NCBI GenBank assembly: GCA_964599655.1
Contig: CAZRGV010000015.1
Span: 5,116 to 69,115 of the forward strand
DNA length: 64,000 nt
From: CAZRGV01 sp964599655
GTDB lineage: Bacteria; Planctomycetota; Planctomycetia; Isosphaerales; Isosphaeraceae
Direction of reading: 5' to 3'
Positions 7,995 through 17,084 of the stretch are shown here, in pieces. The position numbers and the translations under genes are program-made. Position 1 is the stretch's first letter. The number at the start of each line of letters is the position of its first letter. The notes under the pieces were generated by a model. That model was not told the origin of the DNA and searched no databases. It worked only from the letters and a program-made list of their open reading frames with translations.

Positions 7995-8891
7995 TCAGGC
8001 GGCGACTTCCGACGGGTCGAGCGCGATGATCGATAGCCCGTAGCGGTCGGCCAGGGCGACCACGTCGTCCTGGTCGACAACGATCGTCTTGCCCGCCTCG
8101 ATCGCCAGCACGCGAGCACCTGCGTTGTGCAGGTTTTCGATCGTCGTGATCCCGATGGTTGGCACGTCGAACCGCATGTCTTGTTGCGGTTTGGCGACCT
8201 TGACCAGGGTCCAGCCGCCGGCCCGGCAATACTGGCCGGCGCGTTCGATGCAGCGGTCGGTCCCTTCGATGGCCTCGACGGCCAGCGCGGCCCGCTCCTT
8301 CACGGCCACGCTCTGCCCCACGTCGAGCCGGCCCATTTCCTTCGCGAGGTGCCAGCCAAACTCGACGTCCTTGAGTTCCGACGCGGTCGGTTGGCGCCGG
8401 GTCAGGATTCCCTTTCGCACGAGTAGCTCCGGGCAATAATCCAGGGCCGACGCAACGGTCAACCCATCGCGCTCGATTTCCGCGATCACCCCCAGTAACA
8501 ACGAGTCGTCCTTCTTGTCGTTTCGGCAGGTCAGATACCACATATGGATCGTGCGCCAGTCGGGCCAGAGCTGAACCATTCGCCAGGGGGTGAACATCAC
8601 GCTCTTGGTGACCTTCCCCGCCATGACGACCTGACCCACGCCCATGCGTTTGAAGGCGCGAATCATCCCGCCGAGCTTGGAGACCCCGACGAGTTCGAAC
8701 GAGTCACAGAGAGCGCGAAGTTCGTCGCTGGCCTCGTAGCGAATGCCCACGCAGGCCACCTTGAGACCTTGACGCTTCGCGGCCTCGGCAAACAGGATCG
8801 GGAACCGCCCGCTTCCGGCCAGCAGGCCGATCGGCCTCGACAATCCGGGAACCGCGGCGGTTTCTGGCCGTGTCAGCACCGAGATCGGCAT
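7995..8891 (-). CDS. lpxI: UDP-2,3-diacylglucosamine diphosphatase LpxI
   Basis: 298 residues, close to the ~275-290 of the LpxI (DUF1009) family. The N-terminal PIGLLAGSGRFPILFAEAAKRQG is the typical opening, followed by a central VMAGKVTKSVMF and a C-terminal catalytic-domain stretch ending in DVPTIGITTIENLHNAGARVLAIEAGKT. LpxI hydrolyses UDP-2,3-diacylglucosamine to lipid X, the fourth step of lipid A synthesis, at the inner face of the cytoplasmic membrane. It lies 88 bp downstream of lpxD in the same direction. The start is uncertain, because GGGAG directly abuts the chosen ATG. Confidence 0.92.
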   Translation of the reverse strand: MPISVLTRPETAAVPGLSRPIGLLAGSGRFPILFAEAAKRQGLKVACVGIRYEASDELRALCDSFELVGVSKLGGMIRAFKRMGVGQVVMAGKVTKSVMFTPWRMVQLWPDWRTIHMWYLTCRNDKKDDSLLLGVIAEIERDGLTVASALDYCPELLVRKGILTRRQPTASELKDVEFGWHLAKEMGRLDVGQSVAVKERAALAVEAIEGTDRCIERAGQYCRAGGWTLVKVAKPQQDMRFDVPTIGITTIENLHNAGARVLAIEAGKTIVVDQDDVVALADRYGLSIIALDPSEVAA

Positions 8892-8979
8892 CTCCCGAAG
8901 ACCTCGTGAAGAATGGAAATGCGGACAGGTTCGGTCCGGAACTCGACGACCGGTGAGCTACCTCCCGGTCCGACGACCA

Positions 8980-10059
8980 TCAGAAGCCCGACGGATCGTC
9001 GTCGATGTCTTGCGACGGAGGAAGCGCGGCGGTCAGAAGCGCGACCTGCGAGGCTAGCTCACGAAGCTGCCGGTGCATGTCGGGCAGCCTCGCGATCATC
9101 GCGAAGATGTGCCGTTGCTCCTTCACCGGGATCGCCGGAGAACCGAGAACCTGGTGGTTCGAGGGAATATTGCGGTGCACGCCGGCCTGGGCACCGACAA
9201 TCACGCGGTCGCCGATGTCGGTGTGATCCTTGATTCCGGCCTGGCCGGCCATCACCACGTAATCGCCCGTCTTGCAGCTTCCGGCGATGCCGACCTGGCC
9301 GCAGAGCAGGTTGTGCCGGCCGATCCGGTTGTTGTGGCCGATCATCACCAGATTATCGATCTTCGATCCTTCACCGATCGTGGTCGCCTCGAACGTGCCA
9401 CGGTCGATCGTACAGTTGGCGCCGATTTCCACGTCATGACCGACCTCGACGTTGCCGGTCTGCGGCACCTTGACGTGCCGGCCATCCACCATCCGGTAAC
9501 CGAAGCCGTCGCCGCCGAGCACGGTGCCGGCATGGACCTCGACTCGATCGCCGAGCACAACGCCTTCGTAGAGAACGACGTTGGGATGCAGAGTCGAGTT
9601 CTGCCCGATCCGGCACCCCGCCCCAACGACGACTCCAGGGTGCAACGTGGTACCATCGCCGACCTCGACCCCGTCCCCCACGTAGGCGAACGGATAGATC
9701 GCGACGTTTTCACCGATTCTGGCGGTCGGGGCGACGAACGCCATCGGATGCACACCGGTCCATCGAGGACGATCCTCGCCCTTCAGGTGCGTGCGAACCA
9801 ACAAGAACGCCGAGAGCGGGTCGTCGACCTCGATGACCGGAATTCCTCGCTCCGACGCGATGGGCTGGAAGTGCGGCCCGACGATCGCGGCCGACGCGGG
9901 CGACGCCCGGAGCAGCTTCGCGTAACGCTCGTCATCGACGAACGTGATATCTCCAGGGCCGGCTTCACCCACGGGGCGGGCCGACTGGATCGCGACGGAA
10001 CCGTCGCCGACAAGCCGCCCACGGACCAGAGCGGCAAGCTGTTCTACCGTGGCGACCAA
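8980..10059 (-). CDS. lpxD: UDP-3-O-acylglucosamine N-acyltransferase LpxD
   Basis: 359 residues from TTG 10059, chosen because GGGAGG lies 5-6 nt upstream and the family N-terminus (VATVEQLAALVRG) begins there; the longer frame upstream is not LpxD-like. An N-terminal uridine-binding domain (~1-110, with GDITFVDDERYAK) precedes a left-handed parallel beta-helix of hexapeptide repeats (~115-310: ARIGENVAIYPFAYVGDGVEVGDGT...). The catalytic histidine lies in DNLVMIGHNNRIGRHN. LpxD adds the N-linked acyl chain in lipid A synthesis. A C-terminal helix follows (HIFAMIARLPDMHRQLRELASQV). It pairs with lpxI just downstream. Confidence 0.93.
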   Translation of the reverse strand: MVATVEQLAALVRGRLVGDGSVAIQSARPVGEAGPGDITFVDDERYAKLLRASPASAAIVGPHFQPIASERGIPVIEVDDPLSAFLLVRTHLKGEDRPRWTGVHPMAFVAPTARIGENVAIYPFAYVGDGVEVGDGTTLHPGVVVGAGCRIGQNSTLHPNVVLYEGVVLGDRVEVHAGTVLGGDGFGYRMVDGRHVKVPQTGNVEVGHDVEIGANCTIDRGTFEATTIGEGSKIDNLVMIGHNNRIGRHNLLCGQVGIAGSCKTGDYVVMAGQAGIKDHTDIGDRVIVGAQAGVHRNIPSNHQVLGSPAIPVKEQRHIFAMIARLPDMHRQLRELASQVALLTAALPPSQDIDDDPSGF

Positions 10060-10299
10060 GTGCGCCTCCCTTTCTTCCTTGAAAGGTGCGGATCGGTCCC
10101 GGATCTTTAGGGCATCGTACCGTGAGGAATGCCGGTTCGGGCCGATAAGGCTCGGGATGGCTGGGCGGATGGTAAACCAAGTGCCTCCAAGCCACAAGGC
10201 GATTCGTCCTCTCGTCTCCTGACTATCGGCATGAACTCCCCGATTGTTCCAGTCGACATCCCGCCCATCGGGCGCAATCACCAGGTCTTGAGACGCAAG

Positions 10300-11016
10300 T
10301 TATTTTCTGATCGCAACTTGTGAGATCAGTTGATCGAGGCGTTCCAGGGACGGTCGGTGCTCAGGGAATCGACCTTCGCGATCGAGTAGCAGAGCACGCA
10401 TGCCGGCACGTTCTGGCCCTCGTACATCGTTTTCCAGGTCGTCGCCCACGCAAAGCACCTGTTCGGGCGGTAGCCCCAAGCTCTCGCTGGCGGTTTGGAA
10501 GAAGCGTGGGTGAGGTTTCCGATAGCCGACCTCGGACGAAATCACGAGGCGGTCGGACCAGGGAGCCAGCTCGGGCAGGCCCCTCACCACGCTCCGGAGC
10601 CTTCCGTCGAAGTTCGACGCAATCCGAAGCCCGAATCCCGCCTCCTCGAGCGCCAGCATGGTCGCGCCGACCTCGTCAAAAACCCGCCAGGACTCGGGAC
10701 GTCCGAAGTGGTCCCAGAGCTCGTGAAAGGCCCGATCCAGGTCGGCGACCTCCGGCAGGCAGGCCGAGACGATCCGTCTCCAGCGTCGAAATTCGACGGC
10801 CTCGCTCGTTGACATTGGCCCCCGTTGATCTTCGAACTCATCGGCTTGAAACGCGAGGCGAAATCGTTCCCGGACGAGTCCGATCTCGATCGAAATGCCC
10901 TGCCGCCAAGCCGCCTCGGCATAAACCCTGGCCACCGAGGGAAATGGGGCCATCACGGTCCCCACGGCATCGATCAGGATCCCTCGAACGCCGTCCAGGA
11001 AAGATTTATCGAACAT
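10300..11016 (-). CDS. HAD-family hydrolase (HDHD3/REG-2-like)
   Basis: 238 residues from ATG 11016, with GGGG close upstream. Motif I is LIDAVGTV (~10-17), the DxxGT form seen in haloacid dehalogenase/REG-2-like members rather than DxDGT. Motif II is IASNFDGR (~128-135). The lysine and motif IV follow as GYRKPHPRFF and VLCVGDDLENDVRGPERAGM. The helical cap lies between motifs I and II. This marks a cytoplasmic phosphatase- or dehalogenase-type enzyme of unknown substrate. It is ~490 bp downstream of tsaD and likely has its own promoter. Confidence 0.83.
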   Translation of the reverse strand: MFDKSFLDGVRGILIDAVGTVMAPFPSVARVYAEAAWRQGISIEIGLVRERFRLAFQADEFEDQRGPMSTSEAVEFRRWRRIVSACLPEVADLDRAFHELWDHFGRPESWRVFDEVGATMLALEEAGFGLRIASNFDGRLRSVVRGLPELAPWSDRLVISSEVGYRKPHPRFFQTASESLGLPPEQVLCVGDDLENDVRGPERAGMRALLLDREGRFPEHRPSLERLDQLISQVAIRK

Positions 11017-11216
11017 GAGCCCCACTTTTCCCGATGTTGATAGTAGGCAACACACGAGGGAGAGCCTCCCGGAAAAACTTCCGGGCGCGGCACAATCCGA
11101 GAACGATCCGCGTAAGCATTGTGGACGTAAAAAGGACGGTGGGAAGGAGCCCTGACCGATTTTAACGATATTCGGGGCGTCCCAGGGCGCCCTTAACGAT
11201 CAAGGTCAAGGCGAAC

Positions 11217-11390
11217 ATGAACGACAACCGATATCGACCGACCATGATACATGCTCCGCGGTCGTCGAACGCGATCCCTGAGTCCCAGGCGCGCGCGCTC
11301 GACCGTCGCCACGCGCTCGACGAACAACAGCGTTCCTTCCGACAGTCCGGCTCCGGCTCCAGCCAGAGCCGCCACAGGCCTCCTGCTTGA
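11217..11390 (+). CDS. Candidate small protein (57 aa) ahead of an orphan plus-strand terminator
   Basis: ATG 11217 to TGA 11390 encodes 57 hydrophilic residues (MNDNRYRPTMIHAP ... RALDRRHALDEQQRSFRQSG ... RHRPPA). An AAGG stretch lies ~10 nt upstream. The reason to list it is the strong plus-strand terminator at 11438-11478, which serves no other plus-strand gene. Codon use is not clearly coding. The alternative is a non-coding RNA. Apart from this and the terminator, 11017-11508 holds only a short CCGGAA/TTCCGG hairpin at ~11069-11085. Confidence 0.25.
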   Translation: MNDNRYRPTMIHAPRSSNAIPESQARALDRRHALDEQQRSFRQSGSGSSQSRHRPPA

Positions 11391-11437
11391 GCAGAGACGA
11401 ACCCCGAGCCGGTCTCGGACCGATCCCGCCCTTCTCC

Positions 11438-11478
11438 CGGCGGACTCACGACAACTCCGTGGGTCCGCCGTTTTTTTT
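11438..11478 (+). terminator. Strong rho-independent terminator on the plus strand
   Basis: CGGCGGACTCACG (11438-11450) pairs with CGTGGGTCCGCCG (11458-11470), one G-T wobble in 13 bp, with loop ACAACTC. Eight T follow directly at 11471-11478. The polarity fits plus-strand transcription, yet both neighbouring genes (HAD hydrolase, tsaD) are on the minus strand. Confidence 0.75.
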
Positions 11479-11508
11479 CATTGACAGACCAAGATTCCCT
11501 GGACGATC

Positions 11509-12591
11509 TCAGGTGTGGGGCGTAGCCGGCTTTCCGGGCCGGATCAAGCCGGGGGTCACGTCGATATCGAGGTCGGCCACCTGTCCGGCCGCCAGCTTCG
11601 CGAACGCGATGCCGCCCATCGCGGCGTTGTCGGTGCAAAGGGCCATCGGCGGGATGAAGAGCTCGACTCCCGCCTCGGCCGCCATGGTGGCGATCCGATC
11701 GCGGAACCGGCCGTTCGCCGCGACCCCGCCGCCGATGCCCAGGCGCGACAGGCCCGTTCGCCGCAATGCCTGCCGGGCCTTGCCGACGAGGACGTCGACG
11801 ACCGCCTCCTGAAAACTCGCCGCGAGGTCGGCCACGTCTTGTTCGGATGGCGCCTTCAACGGTTCCCGGGCGTCCTGGCCCCGCAAGGCGTAGAGTACGG
11901 CCGTCTTGAGCCCCGAGAAGCTGAAGTCAAGCCGATCGTCATGCAAGAACGAGCGGGGGAAGCTGTAGGCTTTTGGATTCCCCTTTCGGGCGGCGCGTTC
12001 AATGGCGGGACCGCCCGGATAGCCGAGGCCCAGGAGGCTGGCCACCTTGTCGAAGGCCTCGCCGGCGGCGTCGTCGATCGTGCCCCCGAGCGGCTCGGCA
12101 TCGATCGGACCCCGGCAATGGTACAGACTGGTGTGGCCTCCTGAGACCACCAACCCGACGCACGGATAGACCTCGCGATCCGGATGAGAGAGCTGACAGG
12201 CGTAAAGGTGGCCTTCGAGGTGATCGATGGCCAACAAGGGCACGCCGAGCGCCAGCGAGAGCGTCTTGGCGACCGTCAGGCCGACGACCAGCGAGCCGAC
12301 GAGTCCCGGCCTGGTGGCCACCGCGACCGCGCCGAGTTGCGACAGATCGACCCCGGCGCGTCGAAGGGCCTCATCCAGCACCGGCAAGATCTGCCGGACG
12401 TGGGCCCTCGACGCGATTTCGGGCACGACTCCTCCGAATCGCTCATGCAGGTCAATCTGCGAACTGACCACGCTGGAACAGATCACCGGTACCCCCGACG
12501 CTGGGGGACGCGGACCTTCCAGGATCGCGACTCCCGTCTCGTCGCAGGTGGTCTCGATGGCGAGCAGAACGAGTTTCGGTGCCAGGGTCAT
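11509..12591 (-). CDS. tsaD: tRNA N6-adenosine threonylcarbamoyltransferase TsaD
   Basis: 360 residues, normal for the family. The start LVLLAIETTCDETGVAIL is the ASKHA phosphate-binding opening. The conserved GGVVPEIASRAHV follows at ~50-62, and the metal-binding pair is in AIDHLEGHLYA (usually HMEGH). GHTSLYHC and a late CTDNAAMGGIAFAKL supply further nucleotide and metal contacts. TsaD transfers the threonylcarbamoyl group to A37 of ANN-decoding tRNAs with TsaB and TsaE, which are not in this window. No clear Shine-Dalgarno precedes the ATG. The sequence gap at 12707-12716 lies upstream. Confidence 0.95.
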   Translation of the reverse strand: MTLAPKLVLLAIETTCDETGVAILEGPRPPASGVPVICSSVVSSQIDLHERFGGVVPEIASRAHVRQILPVLDEALRRAGVDLSQLGAVAVATRPGLVGSLVVGLTVAKTLSLALGVPLLAIDHLEGHLYACQLSHPDREVYPCVGLVVSGGHTSLYHCRGPIDAEPLGGTIDDAAGEAFDKVASLLGLGYPGGPAIERAARKGNPKAYSFPRSFLHDDRLDFSFSGLKTAVLYALRGQDAREPLKAPSEQDVADLAASFQEAVVDVLVGKARQALRRTGLSRLGIGGGVAANGRFRDRIATMAAEAGVELFIPPMALCTDNAAMGGIAFAKLAAGQVADLDIDVTPGLIRPGKPATPHT

Positions 12592-12706
12592 GGGCGAAGG
12601 ATCATGTGTGTGGATGGAATCGGGCGTCGCGTCGAGGGCCTCATTGAGAGCCGGACGCGACGCCCCATGACCCTTCGACCGCTCTCCGCCGCCCTTTTGC
12701 TCGCCC

Positions 12707-12716
12707 NNNNNNNNNN
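12707..12716. other. Assembly gap (10 N)
   Basis: Ten N between the tsaD start (12591) and the stop of the S41 protease (12740). It falls in the intergenic region; sequence may be missing and the distance between the two genes is not reliable. Confidence 0.99.
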
Positions 12717-12739
12717 CTTGGGTCGCGTGACAATCACGA

Positions 12740-14071
12740 TCACTTCCGGGCCGACTCGGTCGCTTCGTCGAGCTTCGACTTCACGACGTCGAGAGCCTTG
12801 GCCAGTTGCGGATCGACCTCGATCGACTCGGTGAGCGAGGTCTCCTGCTTCGGCTTGTTGGCCTTGGAGATCAGATCACGCTTCTGGCGGGCCTCGGCCC
12901 ACCTGACGTACTGCTCGTCGGTCAGCTTGACCTCCATGCCCGGATCAGGCGAAACGCCCCAATCGTCCGAAGGCTTCGAATCCTTGAACCGGTGGATATT
13001 CTTCCCCGACGGCCGCCAATACGTGGCCACCGTCAGCTTCAGCACGCTGTCACCGTTATCGAGCGGCAGGATGTTTTGCACGGAGCCCTTGCCGAAGCTG
13101 CGCTGGCCGACGACCACCGCCCGCTTGTGGTCTTGCAAGCAGGCCGAGACGATCTCGGCGGCCGAGGCCGAATGCTGATTCACCAGAACGACCATCGGGA
13201 AGCCGGTGTAGGTGCCTTCCTTGGAGGCTTCGTAGGTCTTCTCTCGCGTGTTGCGTCCTCGGGTGGTAACGATCTTTCCGTCTTCGACGAAGAGGTCCGA
13301 GACCTCCACGGCCGAGCTCAGCAGGCCGCCCGGATCGTCGCGAAGGTCGAGGATCAGGGCCTTCATCCCTTCTTCCTTCAGTTCGGCGAGCGCTTTCTTG
13401 AGATCGTCGGTGGTGTTCTGGATAAAGCTGGAAATGCGGATATAACCGATCTTGCGATCGTGATCGAGCATGAAGTCCCAGCGATCGTCGGGTTTGCGGT
13501 GATCGCCCATGACGCTATCCAGGTCGATGATCGCGCGCTTGATGGTCAAGGTTTCGGGGGTCTTCTTGCCCGGATGCACGACGTCGAGTTTGACCTCCGT
13601 GCCGGGTCGGCCGGTCAGCGCCTCGACGGCCTGGTCGCGGGTCCAGCCGCCGGTGGAAACGCCGTCGACCTTGACGATCTGGTCTCCCGCGAGGATGCCC
13701 GCGGCGTAGGCTGGAGAACCGACGATGGGCGCCACGACCAGCAGGTGCCCGGTCCTACGGTCCAGATCGATCTGGACCCCGATCCCGCTAAAGCTCCCCT
13801 CGATTTGCTTTTTGAACTGTTTCCAATCGTTCTCGCTGAAGAACGTGGAATGCGGGTCGAGGTCGGAGAGCATCCCCCGAAGCGCGCTCTCGACGAGTTC
13901 CTTGCGAGGCACGTCGCGAACGTAGTTGCGTTCGACCTGTTCGACGGCGTCGACAAAGACGCCGTATAACTCCATCGCCTCGTCTTTCGGCTTGGCTCCC
14001 TGGCTGTTCTGCCAGCAAAGCAAGGAGACCAGGCCCACCAACACGATCGCGAACTGGTTCTGACGCGGCAT
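12740..14071 (-). CDS. S41 family C-terminal processing protease (CtpA-like)
   Basis: 443 residues from ATG 14071, with GGGAGGG upstream. The N-terminus FAIVLVGLVSLLCWQNSQG is a signal or anchor segment. A PDZ domain spans ~90-185 (SFSGIGVQIDLDRRTGHLLV ... GILAGDQIVKVDG). The S41 catalytic core follows, with the nucleophile serine in VNQHSASAAEIVSACL (~290-305) and the catalytic lysine in SFGKGSVQ (~322). These proteases act in the periplasm on protein C-termini. The last ~60 residues are lysine-rich and low-complexity. The downstream side ends at an assembly gap. Confidence 0.92.
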   Translation of the reverse strand: MPRQNQFAIVLVGLVSLLCWQNSQGAKPKDEAMELYGVFVDAVEQVERNYVRDVPRKELVESALRGMLSDLDPHSTFFSENDWKQFKKQIEGSFSGIGVQIDLDRRTGHLLVVAPIVGSPAYAAGILAGDQIVKVDGVSTGGWTRDQAVEALTGRPGTEVKLDVVHPGKKTPETLTIKRAIIDLDSVMGDHRKPDDRWDFMLDHDRKIGYIRISSFIQNTTDDLKKALAELKEEGMKALILDLRDDPGGLLSSAVEVSDLFVEDGKIVTTRGRNTREKTYEASKEGTYTGFPMVVLVNQHSASAAEIVSACLQDHKRAVVVGQRSFGKGSVQNILPLDNGDSVLKLTVATYWRPSGKNIHRFKDSKPSDDWGVSPDPGMEVKLTDEQYVRWAEARQKRDLISKANKPKQETSLTESIEVDPQLAKALDVVKSKLDEATESARK

Positions 14072-14220
14072 GTGAGCCCTCCCATGGGGCCTGAGGTCGC
14101 AATCCCTTGGCAGCGTTGGCGTGGCGATCCCTCGAAGCCCGATCATCCACGCGCAACTTGTGTATAATCTAGCCCGAATCTCCACCATTCGGCAAGCGAC
14201 GAATCACCGTTCTGGAGCCT

Positions 14221-16314
14221 TCAGGACGAGTGAAGCGGTTCTTCCGGAAGGGCCGATTGCACACCTTCGACACCGAGGACGGGTGCCTGACAAGTAAACC
14301 GCTCGCAAATATAGGTGGTTGTCCGGCCGTTTTGGCTCGGTCGGTCAGCGAGCAAGGGCATCCGCCTGGCAAAGTCCTCGGACACGGCCCCTGGAGCGGG
14401 TGCGACCACCTTGTGCGGTAGGAATCGGCTTCCGATGGTCTCGAGAACCGCTCGGAACTCCTCGGGATCCGACCCCGCGACGACGGCATACTCGCGGACC
14501 TTGCCAAGCGAGAAGTCGAGCGCGATTAGGCTCTGACCAGCGGCCGCCGGCGCCCGTTCGATCACGGCGAGCATCGACCGCAACGTCGCTTCTCCCACCG
14601 CCGACAGGTCGTCGCGGCCCGTCAGGGCACCGAGCCGCAGAAGCGCGGTCGCGGCCATCGCGTTGCCCGAGGGTGTCGCGTTGTCGTAGATGTCCTTCGG
14701 GCGCGCGATGAGGGCCTCATGGCTCGTGCCGGTGTAGTAGAATCCTCCTTTTTCGTGGTCGAGGAACTCGACAAGCATGACGCCGCTCAGCGCGAGGGCG
14801 TCGTCGAGCCATCGCGGCTCGCCGTTCGCTTCGAAGAGGCGAGTCAGTCCGTCGATCAGGCAGGCGTAGTCGTCGAGGTAGGCATTGAACTTGGCCTGTC
14901 CATCTTTGTAGCTGTGCAAGAGCCGCCCCTCGGGCCCTCGCATTGCATCGAGCAAGAAACCCGCGGCCTGGTTCGCGGCATCGAGATATCGCTCGTCCCT
15001 CAACGCCCTTGAACCGTCCGCCAGCGCCGCGATCATCAGGCCGTTCCACGAGGTGAGCACCTTCGTATCCTTGCCCGGCGGAACACGGCGTTCTCGAGCC
15101 TCAAGCAACCTGGCGCGATCCTCGTCGAGTTCGACACGTAGCTCGGCCTCATCGCGACCGAGTTTCGACGCCGCCTCGGCGAGACTTCGGGGCAGGTTCA
15201 GGATGTTCTGGTGCTCCCAGTTGCCCCGCTCGGTGACGTCGTAAACCTCGGCGAACGTCCGACCTCGCTCGGAGCCGAGGACCTCGTCGATCTCGGCCCT
15301 CGACCAGACGTAATATTTCCCCTCGACCCCTTCGCTGTCGGCGTCCTCGGTAGCGTGAAATCCCCCTTCCGGGTCGGTCATCCGGCCCAGGACGTAGTCC
15401 ATGGTCTCCCGGGCCACGCGGGCGAATTCGGCCTCCTTCGTCAGCTGATACGCCTCGACGTAAACCGAGGCGAGCAAGGCATTGTCGTAGAGCATCTTCT
15501 CGAAGTGCGGCACCAGCCAGCGATCGTCGGTCGAGTAGCGAGCGAACCCGCCGCCAAGATGATCGTAGATCCCACCGCGCGCCATCTTTTCGAGGGTCAA
15601 TCGCACCATGTGCAAGGCGTGATCGTCGCCGGTCCTCGCGTGATGCCGCAGCAGGACCTTTAGGTCCATCGGGTGCGGGAACTTCGGAGCATCGCCAAAC
15701 CCGCCGTGCTGGGGGTCGAAGCTACGCGCCAGCTTCTGGAAGGCCTGATCGAGCAAGCGGACGTTCAACGATCCAGTTGAAGGCGGAACCTCGCCGAGCG
15801 AGGCCAGTTGCGCGGTCAGGTCGCTGGCCGACTTCAGGATGTCGTCCCTTCGTTCCTGCCAGGCCTTGTGGACGCTAGACAGGACTCTCGGGAATCCAGG
15901 CATGCCCCGCGAGTCGGACGGCGGAAAGTACGTCCCGCCATAGAAGGGCTTTAGGTCGGGGGTCAGGAAGACGGACATTGGCCAGCCCCCCTGGCCGGTG
16001 ATCGCCTGCACGGCCGCCATGTAGATCTGGTCAATGTCCGGGCGCTCCTCGCGATCGACCTTCACGTTGACAAAGAACTCGTTCATCAACGAGGCGATCT
16101 CGGGATTCTCAAAGCTCTCGCGCTCCATCACGTGGCACCAGTGACAGGCCGAGTAGCCCACCGACAGGAAAATCGGCTTCCCCTCGGCCCGAGCCTTCGC
16201 CAGGGCTTCGGGCCCCCAGGGATACCAGTCGACCGGGTTGTGAGCATGCTGGAGCAAGTAAGGCGAGGTTTCCCCGGCGAGTCGATTGGTTGGTTGGTTG
16301 TTCGGGTTGGCCAT
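14221..16314 (-). CDS. DUF255 thioredoxin-domain protein (YyaL/SPATA20 family)
   Basis: 697 residues, typical for the family. The N-terminal thioredoxin-like domain starts NRLAGETSPYLLQHAHNPVDW and contains the redox-type motif SACHWCHVMERESF (~54-67). It is followed by VNVKVDREERPDIDQIYM and GQGGWPMSVFLTPD. The remainder is an (alpha/alpha)6-barrel-like region with DLKVLLRHHARTGD, GIYDHLGGGFARYSTD and SGNAMAATALLRLGAL, as in glycoside-hydrolase-like or epimerase-like folds. The family is widespread but biochemically undefined. It is a cytoplasmic protein with no signal peptide. Confidence 0.9.
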   Translation of the reverse strand: MANPNNQPTNRLAGETSPYLLQHAHNPVDWYPWGPEALAKARAEGKPIFLSVGYSACHWCHVMERESFENPEIASLMNEFFVNVKVDREERPDIDQIYMAAVQAITGQGGWPMSVFLTPDLKPFYGGTYFPPSDSRGMPGFPRVLSSVHKAWQERRDDILKSASDLTAQLASLGEVPPSTGSLNVRLLDQAFQKLARSFDPQHGGFGDAPKFPHPMDLKVLLRHHARTGDDHALHMVRLTLEKMARGGIYDHLGGGFARYSTDDRWLVPHFEKMLYDNALLASVYVEAYQLTKEAEFARVARETMDYVLGRMTDPEGGFHATEDADSEGVEGKYYVWSRAEIDEVLGSERGRTFAEVYDVTERGNWEHQNILNLPRSLAEAASKLGRDEAELRVELDEDRARLLEARERRVPPGKDTKVLTSWNGLMIAALADGSRALRDERYLDAANQAAGFLLDAMRGPEGRLLHSYKDGQAKFNAYLDDYACLIDGLTRLFEANGEPRWLDDALALSGVMLVEFLDHEKGGFYYTGTSHEALIARPKDIYDNATPSGNAMAATALLRLGALTGRDDLSAVGEATLRSMLAVIERAPAAAGQSLIALDFSLGKVREYAVVAGSDPEEFRAVLETIGSRFLPHKVVAPAPGAVSEDFARRMPLLADRPSQNGRTTTYICERFTCQAPVLGVEGVQSALPEEPLHSS

Positions 16315-16380
16315 GGATGGAAGTCCCTGTCGTCTCGCGGTTTTCGGCGGCGTTTACTCTCGGGTTCCTCGAGGCCCTGA

Positions 16381-16980
16381 TTATGGCATGATCCGACCTG
16401 GACTGTCACGGCCCGCTCGCGATCGCCAGGCCGCGATGGCCTCCTCGTCGAGACGCTGGTCACGAATGAGATGCGCATCGAGGATCTGCCGATGCGGCTC
16501 GCTGGCCATTTCGAGCATGCGGCGAACAGTCAAGATGGGTTCCTCCCGAGCCATGCCGCCGTCGACGATCTCCACCAGGAAAACGGTCCGGTCCCCGATG
16601 TCCATCCGAGCCTCAACTTGCCCCTCAAGCCATCCCAGAGCGTCGTCGAGAATCGGTGCCCCGGTGATCCCTTCTCGAACGTGGAGTCCCGCGAATTTGT
16701 CGGTGGTACTACGGCCCGATTCCAGCCCGAATCGCCAGATCCAGTCCAACCGCGCTTCGCCGATCAGATGCAACGCCATCGAGCCCGAACGCTCGACCAG
16801 TTCCCAGGTCCGATGGCTCTTGCCCAGAGCCACAAGCATCCGGGGCATCTCGGGAACGATCGACGCGATCGAAACAAACGTCGCGACCAGACCACCTCGT
16901 CGCTCGCCGTCCCTGGCAGTTACGACCCAGAGCGCTGGGTCGAGTTGCCTCAAAACCGCGGCGATCCCGGCCTCGTTCAT
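16381..16980 (-). CDS. Flavin reductase domain protein
   Basis: 199 residues from ATG 16980, with a GGAGG ribosome site directly upstream. The order of segments fits the flavin reductase-like FMN-binding split barrel: LWVVTARDGERRGGLVATFVSIASIVPEMPRM near the start, then SGSMALHLI, and a later IGDRTVFLVEIVDG. The family binds FMN and reduces flavin or acts as a two-component monooxygenase partner. No partner oxygenase is nearby. The cytoplasmic location is inferred. Confidence 0.82.
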   Translation of the reverse strand: MNEAGIAAVLRQLDPALWVVTARDGERRGGLVATFVSIASIVPEMPRMLVALGKSHRTWELVERSGSMALHLIGEARLDWIWRFGLESGRSTTDKFAGLHVREGITGAPILDDALGWLEGQVEARMDIGDRTVFLVEIVDGGMAREEPILTVRRMLEMASEPHRQILDAHLIRDQRLDEEAIAAWRSRAGRDSPGRIMP

Positions 16981-17084
16981 GCGTTTTCCTCCGGTTCTGG
17001 ACTTCCCTTGACCGTCCTCCTCATAGTATCCCAGGAACTGCGACGTTCGAGCGACTTCGGCCAACATCGTGGAGACACAGTCGC

